Numbered from the stretch's first letter, positions 35,157-48,067 are shown. The stretch is 64,000 bases of DNA from Lantana camara (GCA_037501455.1 CM074858.1:37631001-37695000); one strand, 5' to 3'. Notes: generated from the sequence alone by a model not told the origin. Translations and numbers: made by a program.

Positions 35157-38100
35157 TGTAACGCCCCCACCCGTACTAGAACAAGAGGAGAGCGGCGTCT
35201 CAACCCCCGCACTGGAGCACCTCTCAAGTAATGGTGTGAGCCATCACTCAAGAAATACTCCAGCGAACGGCTGTCTATCAGAACTATACATGTACAACGA
35301 TGTGGCTATGCAGCGGAAAATCAGAGTATTTTAAAACTTTTCAAAACATGTGCGTGATGGCATGTAACAAGCAAGAACATATTGATCGTGTAAGAGAGAC
35401 TCGACATATCAGAACATATAACATATTCACATATAAGTACCGATAAGCAGAGTTCAAAATATCGGTAACAGAGTAGCAGAAAGAGTATAACAAAGATACT
35501 CAAGTATTCAAAAACATATACAGAAACATTAAGTGATGCAGCCATAAAACATATGCAGGACACAAAAGAAAGTAATACTAAGTCCTGACTGAAACAAAAA
35601 TGACAATCTAGAGCTTCAAGATACCTCTAGACTGCGGCTGCAAGACCTGAAACCACGAGGCAAGAAAACGGGAGAGGTATTAGTCAAAAGGACTAAGTGA
35701 GGGAATACTTTAAAGAAAGTACTGAATGATAAAGAACTTGAACTAAAGTTTAGAACTGTTAATGCAATGCTTTAAAGAAGAACTTGAAACAAGTTCGATT
35801 GATAAAACTCTTTGAATGCGATGCTGTAAAAGAATGCACGTTATAAAACATTTTCATGAATGCTATCACACGCGCACACATATGTTGTTGATGGTTCATA
35901 GTTCTTTCATAAAACGGGATAAGGTAAAGTGAACTTTTCCAGATATGAACCATCCTTTATGAAACAGAATTTTGCCCGCAAGCTAGGCTCCTCCATCCTT
36001 ACTCCAGAAAACATGATTCGGTAAAGCATCGGACCAGGATCAACGATAATTCCACGTTTAGTAGAGTATCGGACCAAGATCAAAAATAACCCCACATATA
36101 GTAGAGCATCGGACCAAGGTCAACAACAACTCCGCACATAGTAGACTATCGGACCAAGGTCAACAACAACTCTTACCAACGCATACAAACATGCACCATC
36201 CTCCACCGGTTGTCACTTCGGGTAGCTAGCCCTAGGCGACCAGTAAACATGTAATGGGAACAGATTTGCTGTCCGTTCCCAGACAAATTGTCCTGACTTA
36301 GCAAACCTCCTGTTAAAAGTCGGTGTCAATAGTCTAAGTGTGGCGGCCGGTATTGGTGATGTCGTTGGCGCTCACCTCCCGAGCATCACCTCCACACATA
36401 ACCGCCGGGCCCAAACTGTAAACTGTATGCTTGCATTTAAGATTAGCAGTGACCAGAGTACCACTCCAGTATGCTAACTATAACATGTGAAACTGTAACT
36501 ATAACATATGATGCTGTCTGTAAAACATATGATTCTATCTGAAAACATGTGATTCTGTCTGAAAACATATGATGCTGTCTGAAAAACATATGATTCTGTC
36601 TGAAAACATGTGAAACTGTCTGTAAACTGTACTTTGAAAACATATGCAAAACATGTAACTGTCTTTGAACAAGAATGCAGAACTTTGGAAAACATGTACT
36701 GTAGATCAAGGTATACTATTAAAGTATGAATGATCCTTTCAAGAGAATGTCCCGATAAAAGGGATAGTTTAAAACGAGGTTTAGCTTTGAATTTCAAAAC
36801 ATATGATACGATAGTATAATCGTGGTTCCAGTTGGAAAACATTTATAACTTCACCTCACCTATCAGTAACAAAGGTAGGTAGACAGATTATGCGGTGCCC
36901 TGGAGATCCCAGTGCTCAACTTTAACTCCTGTAGGTGGTGTACTAGAGTGAGCTTAAGAACTAAGACCCACTACTAACCAAGATGCATATGAAATGCATG
37001 AAACAATGAACAAGGAACATGTAAAGAACATGTAACACAAGAGAGTAATACCATTTAAGGTATTCAAGAAAAGTAACACACAAAGGAATACGTCAAAGTG
37101 AGTTACTCTTAACGTTAAACTATGATCTTACTATAACCGAGTAAGCTTTAGTCAAATTATGAATCCTATCGCAAACCTTAGGTTAAGAAACAAGTCCACG
37201 AAAGAAAACACATTTTGGACCCTGGATATGGAAACCCTAGGTGCAAATGTCTATTAAGAAAGCACAAGTTTTAATTCATTTTTACTATTCAAAAGCACTA
37301 TTCAAAAGTATTATTCCAGATTACTATTCACGATTACTATTCACATGTTACTATTCACATGTCGGGTCAAAGGGTCGGGTCAAACCCTTACTATACACAC
37401 ACACCCACACACACGGTACACACACACACACCCCCTAATTACATTATGATCTTGATTATAACCTATAGTTTCAAGTTCATGTTAATATAATCAAAAATGA
37501 TCTAGGTTAAAGGTATAACCTATAGTTAAGAGATCCAATTAAGGCATAAGATCAAGTTATGAAACACTAATCTATCTTAGGTTATAACATGTGACACTAT
37601 TAAAGTGTATAACATATGATCAAGGCACTAATCCATTAATCCAAATCATATCATAAGCTCAATTCATAATTCAAGAATCATATAACAATGTGACAACATG
37701 TCACAACATATATCATATCATATCATATCATATCATATATCATGAACCTTTAGGCATGTAACATGTAACAATTTAATTCAATAGCAACATGTAACAAGTT
37801 GTGACATAATTAATTGTAAATCACTATTCCATTAGCTAGCATGCATGAACATAATTCGAATTCCATAATCATGCATCAATTCTCATAATATAACAACCAT
37901 ATCACATGATCATAGCATATACTAGAGCAATTGATAACATATTCATGCATATACTAAACAATTAAAACATATAAACAACTATTGAAACATATCATGAAAA
38001 CTATATAATAAATGCATAAAATAAAATCCTATATGGCTTAGGGAAGACCCTAAGATCCAACCTAAACATAATATAAACATACCATAACATAAAACATAAA

Positions 38101-39330
38101 CTAAACTAAACATAACATAAAAACAAAACAAACTAACCTAGCTACAAGGGGGGGTGGCCGACGGCAAAGAGGGGGAGAGGGAGAGAAGAAAGGGTGTTGT
38201 TAACACAACTTTGAGCAAGGAATGAAATGCCATGGGAGGGGTATTTATAGTTGTGAAGAAGCCCCTCACCTTGCAAATAGAGATGGCTTAAGGGTAGGAG
38301 AGCAAAATAAGAGTTCATCCACTTGTATCTTCTAGAAGCTTTAGGGATTATGAAGGTAAAATGGGACTGCTGGGGGTATTTCTGTAATTTCATTCCCCAA
38401 GGCTCGAGGATAAGTGGCTGGAAGTATAACCATCCTGACGGCAAGAAAATTAGCTTCGAAACGCATATTCATTCGTCGAAATCGGATTTACCGTTTGAAA
38501 GATACATTAGTTTTAGTGAATAAAAGTTTTGAGCTCGAAACTCAACACGAGTGAAAAACGACTTTCTAGAATGATTTTCAAGTCCGGATTGCTTCCAAAA
38601 TTCAAGAAATAAATCGGGAAGCGTTTTGAGTCCAAAATCGACTATAAAACGTTTTACCGTTAAAAAGTTGAAAACGTAGGATGAATAGTAAATTCTTACG
38701 TACGAACGTACGCTTCAAAATTTCAAGCTAGGGTTTGAATCAAGAGTTGTAAAACATCTCAAAAATCTTGAAATAGCTCAAGTAGTACAAATCCGAAGAG
38801 AAAACATTTTTCGAATGAAAACCGTTTGTAAAAGGAATAGTAAACTAGGGTTTTCAAAAACGTTTTCAATAAAACAAAGTTCCGGAATGGATTTCCAAGC
38901 CAAGAATGATTTCAAAAGACTCTTCTCGACTCAAGGATCGATTCGACTGTAACTTGGGTAGGAAAAGGTATCAGAATCAAAAGATCATTTTTTGATGAAT
39001 AGTAACTTTGGTCGGTAAGTTCCAAAAATACCCTTATGGCTCAAGAAAGACTTTCTGAGTTCGGGAAACAAGTTCAAACGATTGGGAAACATGTGTGATG
39101 AACCTCTAGGGTTCGAGTAGCAATATGAACAAGGTAGGCTCGGGTTATGAATAGTAAACTGTATCAAAGGTCAAGAATTCCCCCTTAAAACATGTCAGAA
39201 CATAAACGAGCACAAAGTTCATGTAAGAATGCAATGCATGATGATTCAAAAAGTTGGATCACGGTCTATAAACGCTTTACCACTGCCTTAACTTACTGTT
39301 TTCATCCAGGCCCTGTTTTGGGCTGTTACA
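35157..39330 (-). repeat. Element E right (5') LTR
   Basis: 4174 bp, near-identical to 24646-28861. It has shorter microsatellites (one fewer AC block, fewer ATATC units) and a short deletion near 37216. Its tandem arrays are at 36027-36180 and 36504-36626. Followed by the target duplication TTATT. Transcription from it would run leftward, away from the Cmc1-like gene. Confidence 0.95.
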
Positions 39331-39551
39331 TTATTCATAAAATTGGTTATTTTCTTATATAATCCCTCAAAGTTCTATAAACAGTTGAAGCGTGCTGTTA
39401 ACATTTACTGCTTATGACGCTTTTCAATTACCACGCTTTTAGTTGAAGTTGAGAAGTAAGGAAGAAAGGAGCGAGGTATTTTCACTTTTCAGTAGGCTCA
39501 ACGCTCGCTTTGTTGCGGAATTGTGTTACTTCTGCATTGTGAATCGATCGA
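39331..39551 (+). promoter_or_regulatory. Residual promoter and 5' UTR of the Cmc1-like gene
   Basis: Only 221 bp separate element E from the ATG. A purine-rich stretch (GAAGTAAGGAAGAAAGGAGCGAGG region, about 39450-39475) may be 5' UTR. No clear TATA box is seen. Upstream control sequence has been displaced about 14.7 kb by element E. Confidence 0.5.
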
Positions 39552-42202
39552 ATGGGATACGTACAAGAAGCCAGAGAGAACCACGTCAAGAAGAAGGTTG
39601 AAGAAGGTATATCCTTCAATTAGATTTTGATTAAATTCAGACTACTGAAAACTCCTAGCTCGTTAAACCCTATTCTTGTGTATCCCGCCCTTGTTGAAGT
39701 TACCAGTATGCATGCATTTCTGATTGTAGATCATGCGTTTATTTGCAGATATGAATTGCATTTGTTTTGATTAAGCTGTTCTTTTTTAATGTGATTTTTG
39801 TATTTTTGTTCCCATTCTTAAACCCTGTTTCAGCATAACATTGAAGTGGAAAGGACAATCTTAATCAGTTATTGATTGGAAAAGAATATGATGGGTTATA
39901 AGTCAGTGTTAAATTCCTATGGAATTTGTGGATATTTTCTAGTATTTGATTAAGCTGTTCTTTTTTAATGTGATTTTTGTATTTTCGTTCCCATTCTTAA
40001 ACTCTGTTTCAGCATAACATTGAAGTGGGAAGGACAATCTTGCTCAGTTATTGATTGGAAAAGAATATGATGGATTATAAGACAGTGTTAAATTCCTATG
40101 GAATTTGTGGGTATTTTGTGGTATGTTACGGGTATTGGGGGATGTATTGGTGAGTAGGTGGATCTTTTTTATTTTCCTGTTTTTATTTTAGTGTGTGAGA
40201 CGCAAAAGGTGGGTGTGTTTGGAGTTGGAAGTGATGAATGTCATACTATAGGAAGTGTGGGAGCAGCCCATTGCAATCTTTGTGGATCAAGATATTTGAG
40301 TTTGAGATGTTGCAATAAGCTTTTGTAATGGCGACGAGGCTGTAAACGAGTGTTCTCCAGAGCCAAATCTTCTGAGTGTTTGGAAGGGCATTTGTTATCA
40401 TCACTTTCTGAAAGTGTCTTTATCTGCCTGATTCGGATTGTTTAGGATTTGAATTTCAAAGCAATTGATATCCAAATGACTTGCGTATTTTGCTTATATC
40501 ATAACAAGGAAGATGAATTGTGTTTCTTCCTGAACTCTACTTTATTATTTGTCTTTATTTTTCTTTTATCACCACCTTGATTCTTTACGAGAAAAGGTTG
40601 GGTACCATATCTTCTTCTGCGGAGGATCAGTGTGGTCTTGGCTGTTTCTAGGTTTCAACGAATATATGATCCTTGTGGAAGAATGACTAAATAAAGCAGC
40701 ACGGTCTTTGTTACCATGGCTGTCGTAATTTATTTGGCTTTTCCATGCAGTTTATGCTAGGAAGAGATGACCAATTTCTGGGATTGTGTCAGGTTATGCA
40801 TTTCTATGGTTCTGAATATCTAGTTATGATTGCAGTTTTATCTGTGATGTTTGCCTATAGTGATTCGTGCCTGAAGCATTTAGCTCGCATTCCATTGCGA
40901 TATTATATGTTTGAAGTTCTAGAGTATGCTTGTTTTGCAATGTCAATCAAATATTGTGGACTTTGAAAGTCATCACCTAAGTTTATTTTAAACAATAATC
41001 GTTTCTTTATCTAGTCAGTATTATAGAAGTATGGGATATCAAAAGTTTGAATATTGTGGACCTGTCCTATTCTTATTTTACTGAGAAGGAGCTAATAATC
41101 ATTCAAAATAAACGTCAGCGTTGCGCAGTATAATGAAGCAAAAGGCACTAAAAGAATGTGATTTCTACACATCCAAATATGCTGAATGTGCTTCAGGCAG
41201 AACATTATCCGTTGTTTGGAAATGTCGCAAACAAGCAAAGGAATTGAATGACTGCCTCCACCTGTAGTAAGTTCGATTATGTTGCTTTCTTTTTCATATC
41301 ACTCTGTTTAGATTGTAGGAGCTCGACAATAGGGCAACAGATTTTCTTCTCTCTTTTTTCCTGGGCTCACTGAAAAAGGTACAGAACCTGGTTTGCTTCT
41401 CCTGTGCTTTTCTTGTTCTACCCTAATTTGACAGTGTTTCCGTGAAGAAATACCAGATTAACAATGGACCGGGCAACCCCCCCTCCGTTTAGATGGTTTA
41501 AATGGCTTAGATTTATAGTGGTAACATGTCAATGAAATAGACTCAGTGATAACAGAAACAGTGATAACAAACATTCACATAGTTTTAAGTCTTGTACAGT
41601 TTGACTATTTGAGAGGTCTTACCAGTTGATTCTGAAGTTGTTCTTAACACTAAATTTGGTACTGTGGTCAAACAAACACAAGTTGGTGTCTCCACAATCA
41701 AAATTAGCATATATTGTTAGTTCATCATTTAACGAAGGCTTCTGCCGAAGTAATAGATTTTTGAATGAAATAGCTGAGGTTTTTTTTTTTTTTTTTTTTC
41801 AGATTCAATACTGATTTAGATTTATGAACCTGCAAAGTTTGACTGTTCTGGAGAATGCAAAATCCAAATATAGTGCAGTTACATCCTGCATTCCACCCTA
41901 GGTTTAATGAGGGAAGAGAAAATATTAAAATTGCAATGAAACTAATCGATAAAAAGAAGACTGCAATCAATATAAACTCAAGTTTTCGGAGATGTTCGAA
42001 TAATTTCAGCTTTTATGATGAGTGGACACAGGAAAACAGCTCATACACTTCTTTTAATCTAGTATAAGTTTATAGATCCTAATATCCTGCATTAATCTCT
42101 GACCTTTTTGTGTTTTCGTGTAGCACAAATGACAATGTCCTGGAAAAAATGAAAAAAGAATACATGCTTCAAGAGAAAGGGAATCGACCTATGCAACTCT
42201 GA
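39552..42202 (+). CDS. Cmc1-like twin-CX9C mitochondrial COX assembly protein, three exons
   Basis: Exons 39552-39606, 41119-41266 and 42124-42202 join in frame to a 93-residue protein. The exon 1 donor is GTATAT. The exon 2 donor is the strong GTAAGT at 41267, and acceptors end GTCAG and TGTAG. The protein begins MGYVQEARENHVKKK and contains two CX9C motifs, C32-C42 and C54-C64, the hallmark of small intermembrane-space proteins oxidised by Mia40. The sequence around them (KALKECDFYTSKYAEC, VVWKCRKQAKELNDC) fits the plant Cmc1-like cytochrome c oxidase biogenesis family, usually about 90-110 residues. No stop or frameshift is visible. Another GT at 41264 could serve as donor but would drop one residue (Tyr68). 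Intron 1 (1512 bp) contains a 179-bp tandem duplication. Element E lies close upstream and may have altered expression. Confidence 0.85.
39767..40124. repeat. 179-bp tandem duplication in intron 1
   Basis: 39767-39945 and 39946-40124 are about 95% identical by eye (TTGATTAAGCTGTTC start). It does not touch exon or splice sites. Confidence 0.85.
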
Positions 42203-43736
42203 TTTCATTTCTGTGCTGTTTCTGCCTGACGACAAAATGCCAAAGTCCATCAGAGAAATTTGCAAATGCATGTGAATTTTGTGGCCGAGTGTCTCTTTTG
42301 CAAGAGTGAGATTTTTTAATCTTTTGGTAGAGTATGAGATATTTAAATAAATGCATAGAACTCTTTACCAACCTCAGTGTTGTGCTTCTTTTTTGGTAAT
42401 ATCTTTGTGGACGGGATATAACCATATAATGTATAAACTATCATATGTACTCGTCTTTCTATTCGTCCATATTCTGCAATTGAGAACCAATTGACAATAA
42501 GATATGTGTCAATCCCGGGAAAATGCATATTGTTTATTAAGGTCATTTTCTCTCTTCAAATAACTCATCCATTATTATTTGTTTTTTCTGGCCAAATAAC
42601 CTATCAATTATTTTTTTTCTTCAATTATTTTCAGCAAAAACGGAAATCTCTTTTCTTATTCAAAAAAATAATTCTTTTTTCTTATTTCTCAAATCACTTT
42701 TTTCTCTACTTCTTTTCTCATCCAAAAAATAATATTTTTTCTTATTTCTTAAATTACTTTTCTTTTCTCTACTTCCTCAATGCTTAACTTTACACCATAA
42801 TTCTTAAATGTTGCATATTTTCTCTTTGAAGAAGCACTCGTCTTCAATATTATATTTTTTTTTCCTTTGGTTATGGCCATAGGATTTACAATAGAAATAA
42901 TTATCTTTTTCTCTCAAATATTTTCTTTTTTCTTCTTCTTTCAACCCAATTTAGTGTACTCTCTTCTTTCTCAATTAATTTCTTTTTTTCTCTTATTTTC
43001 ACCATATAAAATAACTCTTTTGGGCAGAATTCATAACAGGAAAGAACTTTCTTCTCTCACTTGAATATGACCTCTCCAATTTTTTAATATAAAAGAAAAA
43101 AGACCTAAAAGAAATATAGAAAAATCAAAATTGCAAGAACTCTCTTCTTTCTCTTTAATATGAACTCTTAAAATTGCAAGAACAAAGTCCAGACATGAGA
43201 AAACATAAGAAATAGGAAAAAAATTACAAAAATTCAACAATATATTTTTCTTCTTCAATTCAATTAGGAAGCATTTGTAAACCCTATTAAGGCATATTGA
43301 TACTAGTTAGGAGGCTTAATTTCATGTTTGGGAAATATATTACCTCATGCAGGCTTGATGTATTTAATATCTGGCCCAGTAGAGGCCCGCATTATTCACA
43401 TATTAACTTTAGACTTGGATATCTAAAAATAGGTGATATTAAGTTGAATTGAATATTTGTTTTTTACAGGTCACTTTTTATTTCCTAGTCTGCCCTTTTA
43501 GGTAGGTAAGTAAAAGTTGTTGGATTTCTATTCCTTTTAACTTTATGTGAGGGATATATTAGTAATTACAAGAATAAGAACAGTTAATTTAGCCTAGCAG
43601 ACGGGAAATTAAGTAATGGGGATTAGCATACTTTTGGACAAATTTAAGTACCAAATAGGAAATTATATACCTCCAATTGGAAACTAATATGGCTTAATAA
43701 GCCCAAACATAATTGAGTCATATTAAAAAAGAAATG
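42203..43736. other. Downstream non-coding DNA, pyrimidine-rich
   Basis: The 3' UTR of the Cmc1-like gene probably lies in the first few hundred bases. 42545-43030 is strongly T/C-rich with repeated TTTTTTCTTATTTCTC words. Small open frames here are low-complexity artefacts. No other gene seen. Confidence 0.6.
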
Positions 43737-43833
43737 CTACCAAACGCTTCCCTACAAGATTATTTCTTGTACAAGTGAAATTTCAAGACATTGAATTTAT
43801 TGTTGTACAATTTACTTAGAACGCGTTTGGTAG
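43737..43833. repeat. 11-bp inverted repeat arms CTACCAAACGC / GCGTTTGGTAG
   Basis: Perfect inverted arms at 43737-43747 and 43823-43833, separated by 75 bp. GCGTTTGGTAG reads like the inward end of a plant TIR element, so the second arm could be the left end of the Harbinger element that follows. I found no matching right end. Confidence 0.5.
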
Positions 43834-44605
43834 GGTTATTAACCCTCATAGGTATGAGAAACTAAGGTTAATATATTGTTTGGTATCCAAAATTAGGTGG
43901 AGTGGGCCTTGTAAACTTAATATTCAGCCCGTTGAAGCCCGGTCCTGTGCGCCAATTAAGTCTACAATCTAATATCAATTTTCAGCCGAAATTAACTCTG
44001 CTTGTTTTTTCAGGCAAGTTGCAATGTACTGTACACATTTCCACTTTCCATTATTTGCCCCGGTGAAGCGTATTATGAATGATTCAAATGAACACTGTGT
44101 AAATTGCAAGGGTTTGGCTTTCTTTGAAGTGAATTCTTAACAGCGGCGAGTCCAGCAATTAGAAGGTTTCGGTATTGTACTTATTCGTCTTTGTTGCGCA
44201 GTTAATTGGGTATTTTCCGACATTTGAAGTACTTGGGTTGATTGTGGTTTGGCTTGTAGGATTGACGGTTGGGTCCAACTGGAAGGGGCTTCGAGTTATC
44301 GGTGCAGGTAACACAACTCCATCTCTGACATTTTTTTTTTTTTTAAATAGGTGAGTGTAATGATCTTGGAAATGGGTATTTTTGTGGGTGTCTTTGTAGC
44401 GATTTCAGAATATCCCGATATGTGTCGTAGGAAATTGAACTTGCAGATTGCTTGTGTTTTTGGTATCCACCTAGGAATATATATATGCTTGGTGCGGGTT
44501 TGACTAATGTAGAAGGATTTAACCCGTTTTGAAATGTCGTACATGCCGTGATTTATCAACTTGACTCCTGGGAATGAACTTGCAGATCTGTTTGTCTGTT
44601 TTGTA

Positions 44606-46060
44606 ATGGATCCAAACACAAAGGTTAGGTTTATGGCATGGATAGAGTTTGTTCTGAAACGTACCGCTATCTCAATGACCTTGCTATACTTGTATATTTG
44701 GTACAACCAAACTGTTAAGACTGAGAGACATTCACGCAAGCGCCGATATTCAATCATTGCAAACTAACCAGACCAACTGAAACATCTTCGCCGTTTTACA
44801 CGAGTTAGTGATCAGAATTGTATAAATAATCTTCGGATGGATAGGAGTACTTTCTGTCGGTTGTGTTATCTTCTCGAACACTTTGGTGGGTTAACACATG
44901 AAAGGTTTGTAACCATTCCGTGTAAAGTGGCAATCTTTCTGAATATATTAGCACCCCATCACAAGAACCGTACATTGAAGGGCGATTTCTATTGCTCGGG
45001 TTATACTGTAAGCCGTTATTTCAGACAGACGTTGAAAGCACTGCTCCGTGTAAGCAATGTGTTGCTCATAGAACCGGTTGGTGTCCCGCAGGACTGCACT
45101 TCGGAGCCGTGGAAACATTTTAAGGTGAATTTAATTTGGTTTAAAACATGGCCGTCCTCCTTTCTAATTGCTGCAAGTTTTAATAAGGCACTTTCACTTT
45201 ATTAATTAGTATTGTCTTAAAAGAATCTAGCCGACAGAATATGTTAAGTTGTTGAAGTTTTTAATTTTATTTAATTTTTGGAGTTGTATAAATTTTCACT
45301 TGTAGGGTTGTCTTGGTGCTTTGGATGGAACATACATCGATGTAATTGTTCGTCAGAAGGATCAACCTAAATATAGGACGAGAAAAGGATCTGTGTCGGT
45401 GAACGTGCTAGGTGTTTGTAATACCCAAATGAATTTCATATATGTGTTGGCGGGTTGGGAGGGCTCGGCAGCCGATAGCAGGGTTTTACGGGACGCGTTA
45501 CACCGGCCGAATGGCCTTAAGGTGCCGGGTGGTACGTATGGTTCATAACGGCTGCTGCTTTTCTTTAATTGACTAAACATGTTGCTTGATTTCATTTAAC
45601 TTTTTGTGCAGGTTGCTACTATCTTGCAGATTGTGGGTACACTAACGCGGATGGCTTCCTCACACCCTACCGGGGTACTCGCTACCATCTAAAGGAATGG
45701 GGTGCTGGCACAGCTGCACCACAATCAGCGAAGGAACTTTTCAATTTACGTCATAGCAAGGCGAGGAACGTCATTGAAAGGGCCTTTGGTTTGTTGAAGG
45801 GACGATGGGCCATTCTACGCAGCAGGTCTTGGTACCCAATTAAAGTCCAAAATTGGACTATTCTCGCATGCGCAGTCCTACATAACTTCATCCGCACGCA
45901 GATGGAAGTGGATCCTATAGAGGAGGAAGTATTATGAAACTTGGAGGAGAATGTGGGTGATGATAGGGAGTTCATTGGCAGTGTGGAAGCTACTCCGTTG
46001 TGGACCAACTACCGCGATAACTTGGCAAACAACATGTTCAATACCTGGAGACATCATTGA
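44606..46060 (+). pseudogene. PIF/Harbinger DDE transposase, two in-frame stops
   Basis: Exons 44606-45124, 45306-45531 and 45612-46060 join in frame to about 397 codons, with donors GTGAAT and GTACGT and acceptors TGTAG and TGCAG. The N-terminal part has the plant Harbinger helix-turn-helix region (NLRMDRSTFCRLCYLL). The DDE nuclease residues are all visible: D in GALDGTYID, D in YYLADCGY, E in NVIERAFGLLKGRW. TAA at 44765-44767 lies before the HTH, and TGA at 45935-45937 removes the last 40 codons. The catalytic triad is intact but no full protein can be made. The enzyme normally cuts at terminal inverted repeats with a MYB-like partner, encoded next door. I could not find its terminal repeats. 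Confidence 0.88.
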
Positions 46061-46419
46061 ATATGAGCATACTGCACTTACGTTCCCGCATTTAAGTATT
46101 GTTTGGTGTTAGTAGTGGTCTGTATCAGCTATGCGTTTTGTCCGTTGAACTTATTGAATTCCTTGTTGGATTATGTCTTATTTGCTCTGAACTGGATGAT
46201 GTAACTATTGGATGCTTTGTTGATGTATGTCGTTGGAATTTAGGTTATTCAATTCTATATGCATCTGAGGATGGTGAAATGATACAACTGTAGTTAATTT
46301 GTGCAATTTTAAGATGGCAGCCCCTTTCAGAGAACTTTCAAATTGATTTTATAATTCAGTAGTAAATACCTCATATTTTGCAATTGTTAACTAGATTACC
46401 TCATTTGGTCAGGTTTGAA

Positions 46420-47494
46420 ATGGCTGCGACGCAAGCTACGTCACGAATACGGACGGACAAGGGCAAAGGCGAGGTTGTGCCAAGGAGGTTTTGGACGAAG
46501 AGAGAGGAAGAATGCTTGCTTGTGTCGCTGGAGGCGTTGTACGCGGAAGGCATTAAACTGGACAGCTCCCTTCGTAGTACTTACATGATACGGCTCTCCA
46601 ACATGATTGGTGATATGTTGCCTGGGTGTGGGATTGAAGAGAAGCATGTGAAGTCTAAGTTGGCCGTTTGGCGGTGAACGCACACCGCAATTGTCACAAT
46701 TCTTTCGGCAAGCGGGGGTCATGGATTCACATTCGACGAGGACAACAAGATAATAGTCGCTAACAAGCCGGAAGCGTGGACTGACCAAGAGAAGGTAATA
46801 CCATTATTCATCCTAATGTGATCCCATTTATGTTCTTGTGGCTTGCAATTACTTGGTATCTGATGCTTTCCTGCCATGATCACAATGTGATAAGGTGTAT
46901 AAAGAGGGAGTTAGGTTGGTCCGTGGGAAGAGCTTCCCTTGGCTTAGCAGGTGGAATATTTTATTTGGGACTGATCGCGCAATAGGCCATACCGCCGTGG
47001 ATGTGGGCGATGCGTATAACGACTTGTAGCATGGATCAACTCAGACTGGGAACAGTAACAATCCTCGTTCCGTTACTCATGTGGGTTTAGACGAAGTTGG
47101 TGATGATGCCACATCAATCACCCCACCAAGTGTTGATGGCGCTGAGTCAAGGAAAAGCACTAGCAAACGTCGTAGATCGTCTACCATGGATGCGTCACAA
47201 ATCAAAGAATTGATGAATGAGCTAATGGAATCGGCTCAAGTCACGTTGAACTCCCCACCTGCACATGTTATAGCAAGTGCCTCCAGTTCAAATGACCAAC
47301 CACTAAACGACATTGCCGCCAAACAAGATGGACTGTATGATGCATTGATCTCACTTCCGGAGCTGAGTAGGGAGGCTGTAATGTGGGTAGTACATCACTT
47401 AGCCAACAACCATGGCGATTTGAGAGCATTCTACGGCATGCCGGTAGACGTGCGTAGTACCTTTGTGCTGAGCCTAATGCATTTCCTGAAATAG
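46420..47494 (+). pseudogene. Harbinger MYB/SANT-like accessory gene, two in-frame stops
   Basis: Exons 46420-46794 and 46895-47494 give about 324 codons. The trihelix-type Myb/SANT-like domain spans residues about 20-115 (RRFWTKREEECLLVSLEALY, then EAWTDQEK). The phase-0 intron splits it from the FPWLSRWNILFG motif that follows such domains. The C-terminal half has a basic patch (KSTSKRRRSS) and an ALISLPELSREAVMW-like helical end. TGA at 46675-46677 and TAG at 47027-47029 break it. It lies 360 bp downstream of the transposase in the same orientation, the usual two-gene Harbinger layout. The family protein binds the element DNA and helps the transposase enter the nucleus (established for PIF/Harbinger). 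Confidence 0.85.
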
Positions 47495-48067
47495 ATGTGA
47501 CAACAGTAACAATAGTGGTTGGTTAGCTTAATCATGGTGATAGTTGGACGTAGAATGACTATATTTTTTTGTCAGCTGTAATGGTTGTGTAATACTAAAT
47601 CTTTGTATGTTTTATCTACTGTCAACGGGTTGGAGAACAGGTGTATGCATTTTGGTCTAACTATATTTTGGGTATGACTTCGAATTCACACTAGCCAATT
47701 ACGTTTGTGGATCTGTTTTTTTTGTGGTTTGCATTGAATGAAACGTGTTGAATGATGTCTGTGAGGCGTATAGTCCTTATATGAAGAGTGCCAAAGTTGC
47801 AGGGGTTGTTTTATAGTGGCCACATGAAACTTCATAATTTTCCATAAAAACCAACCCTATTGGCAGATTACATCTTTGATCCATACATCAGAAAATGTAG
47901 CGTAAACCTGCTCGAAGCAGCAAACCGGGAGGACTTCACAGGATATACTACACTCTAACATAACTACACCACACCCTCTAAAATTTCAGACCAAATTCAA
48001 CAAGCATACAAACTCGAAACTAGACAAGAGAAATTACATAAACTATGCCACTACACCGCCCAGTCGA
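47495..48067. other. Spacer between Harbinger accessory gene and the first SANT-like gene
   Basis: No gene seen. The two transcription units converge here, so it should hold both 3' ends. No Harbinger terminal repeat recognised. Confidence 0.5.

Larger units (their letters stand above)
24646..39330 (-). mobile_element. Ty3/gypsy chromodomain retrotransposon E (Tekay/Del-like, tentative)
   Basis: A 14.7 kb element on the minus strand with 4216- and 4174-bp LTRs (TGTAACGCCCCC...CTGTTACA) and a perfect 5-bp duplication TTATT (24641-24645 and 39331-39335). Order on the minus strand: 5' LTR, primer site, an extra ORF, gag, protease, RT, RNase H, integrase with a C-terminal chromodomain-like segment, polypurine tract, 3' LTR. 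RT before integrase plus the chromodomain place it in the chromoviruses. Gag and pol carry at least five lesions, while the LTRs are closely similar apart from microsatellite-length changes. Its right end lies about 220 bp upstream of the Cmc1-like start codon. Confidence 0.95.

Noticed and set aside
40745..40966. 73-codon frame inside intron 1 of the Cmc1-like gene
   Set aside because: It lies between well-supported exons, lacks homology that I recognise, and adding it would break the twin-CX9C protein.
42491..43064. Phe-rich frames resembling a membrane protein
   Set aside because: They come from T/C-rich low-complexity DNA. There is no splice or homology support.
44296..44757. Minus-strand 153-codon frame opposite the transposase start
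   Set aside because: It is antisense to the Harbinger transposase N-terminus and has no recognisable domain.
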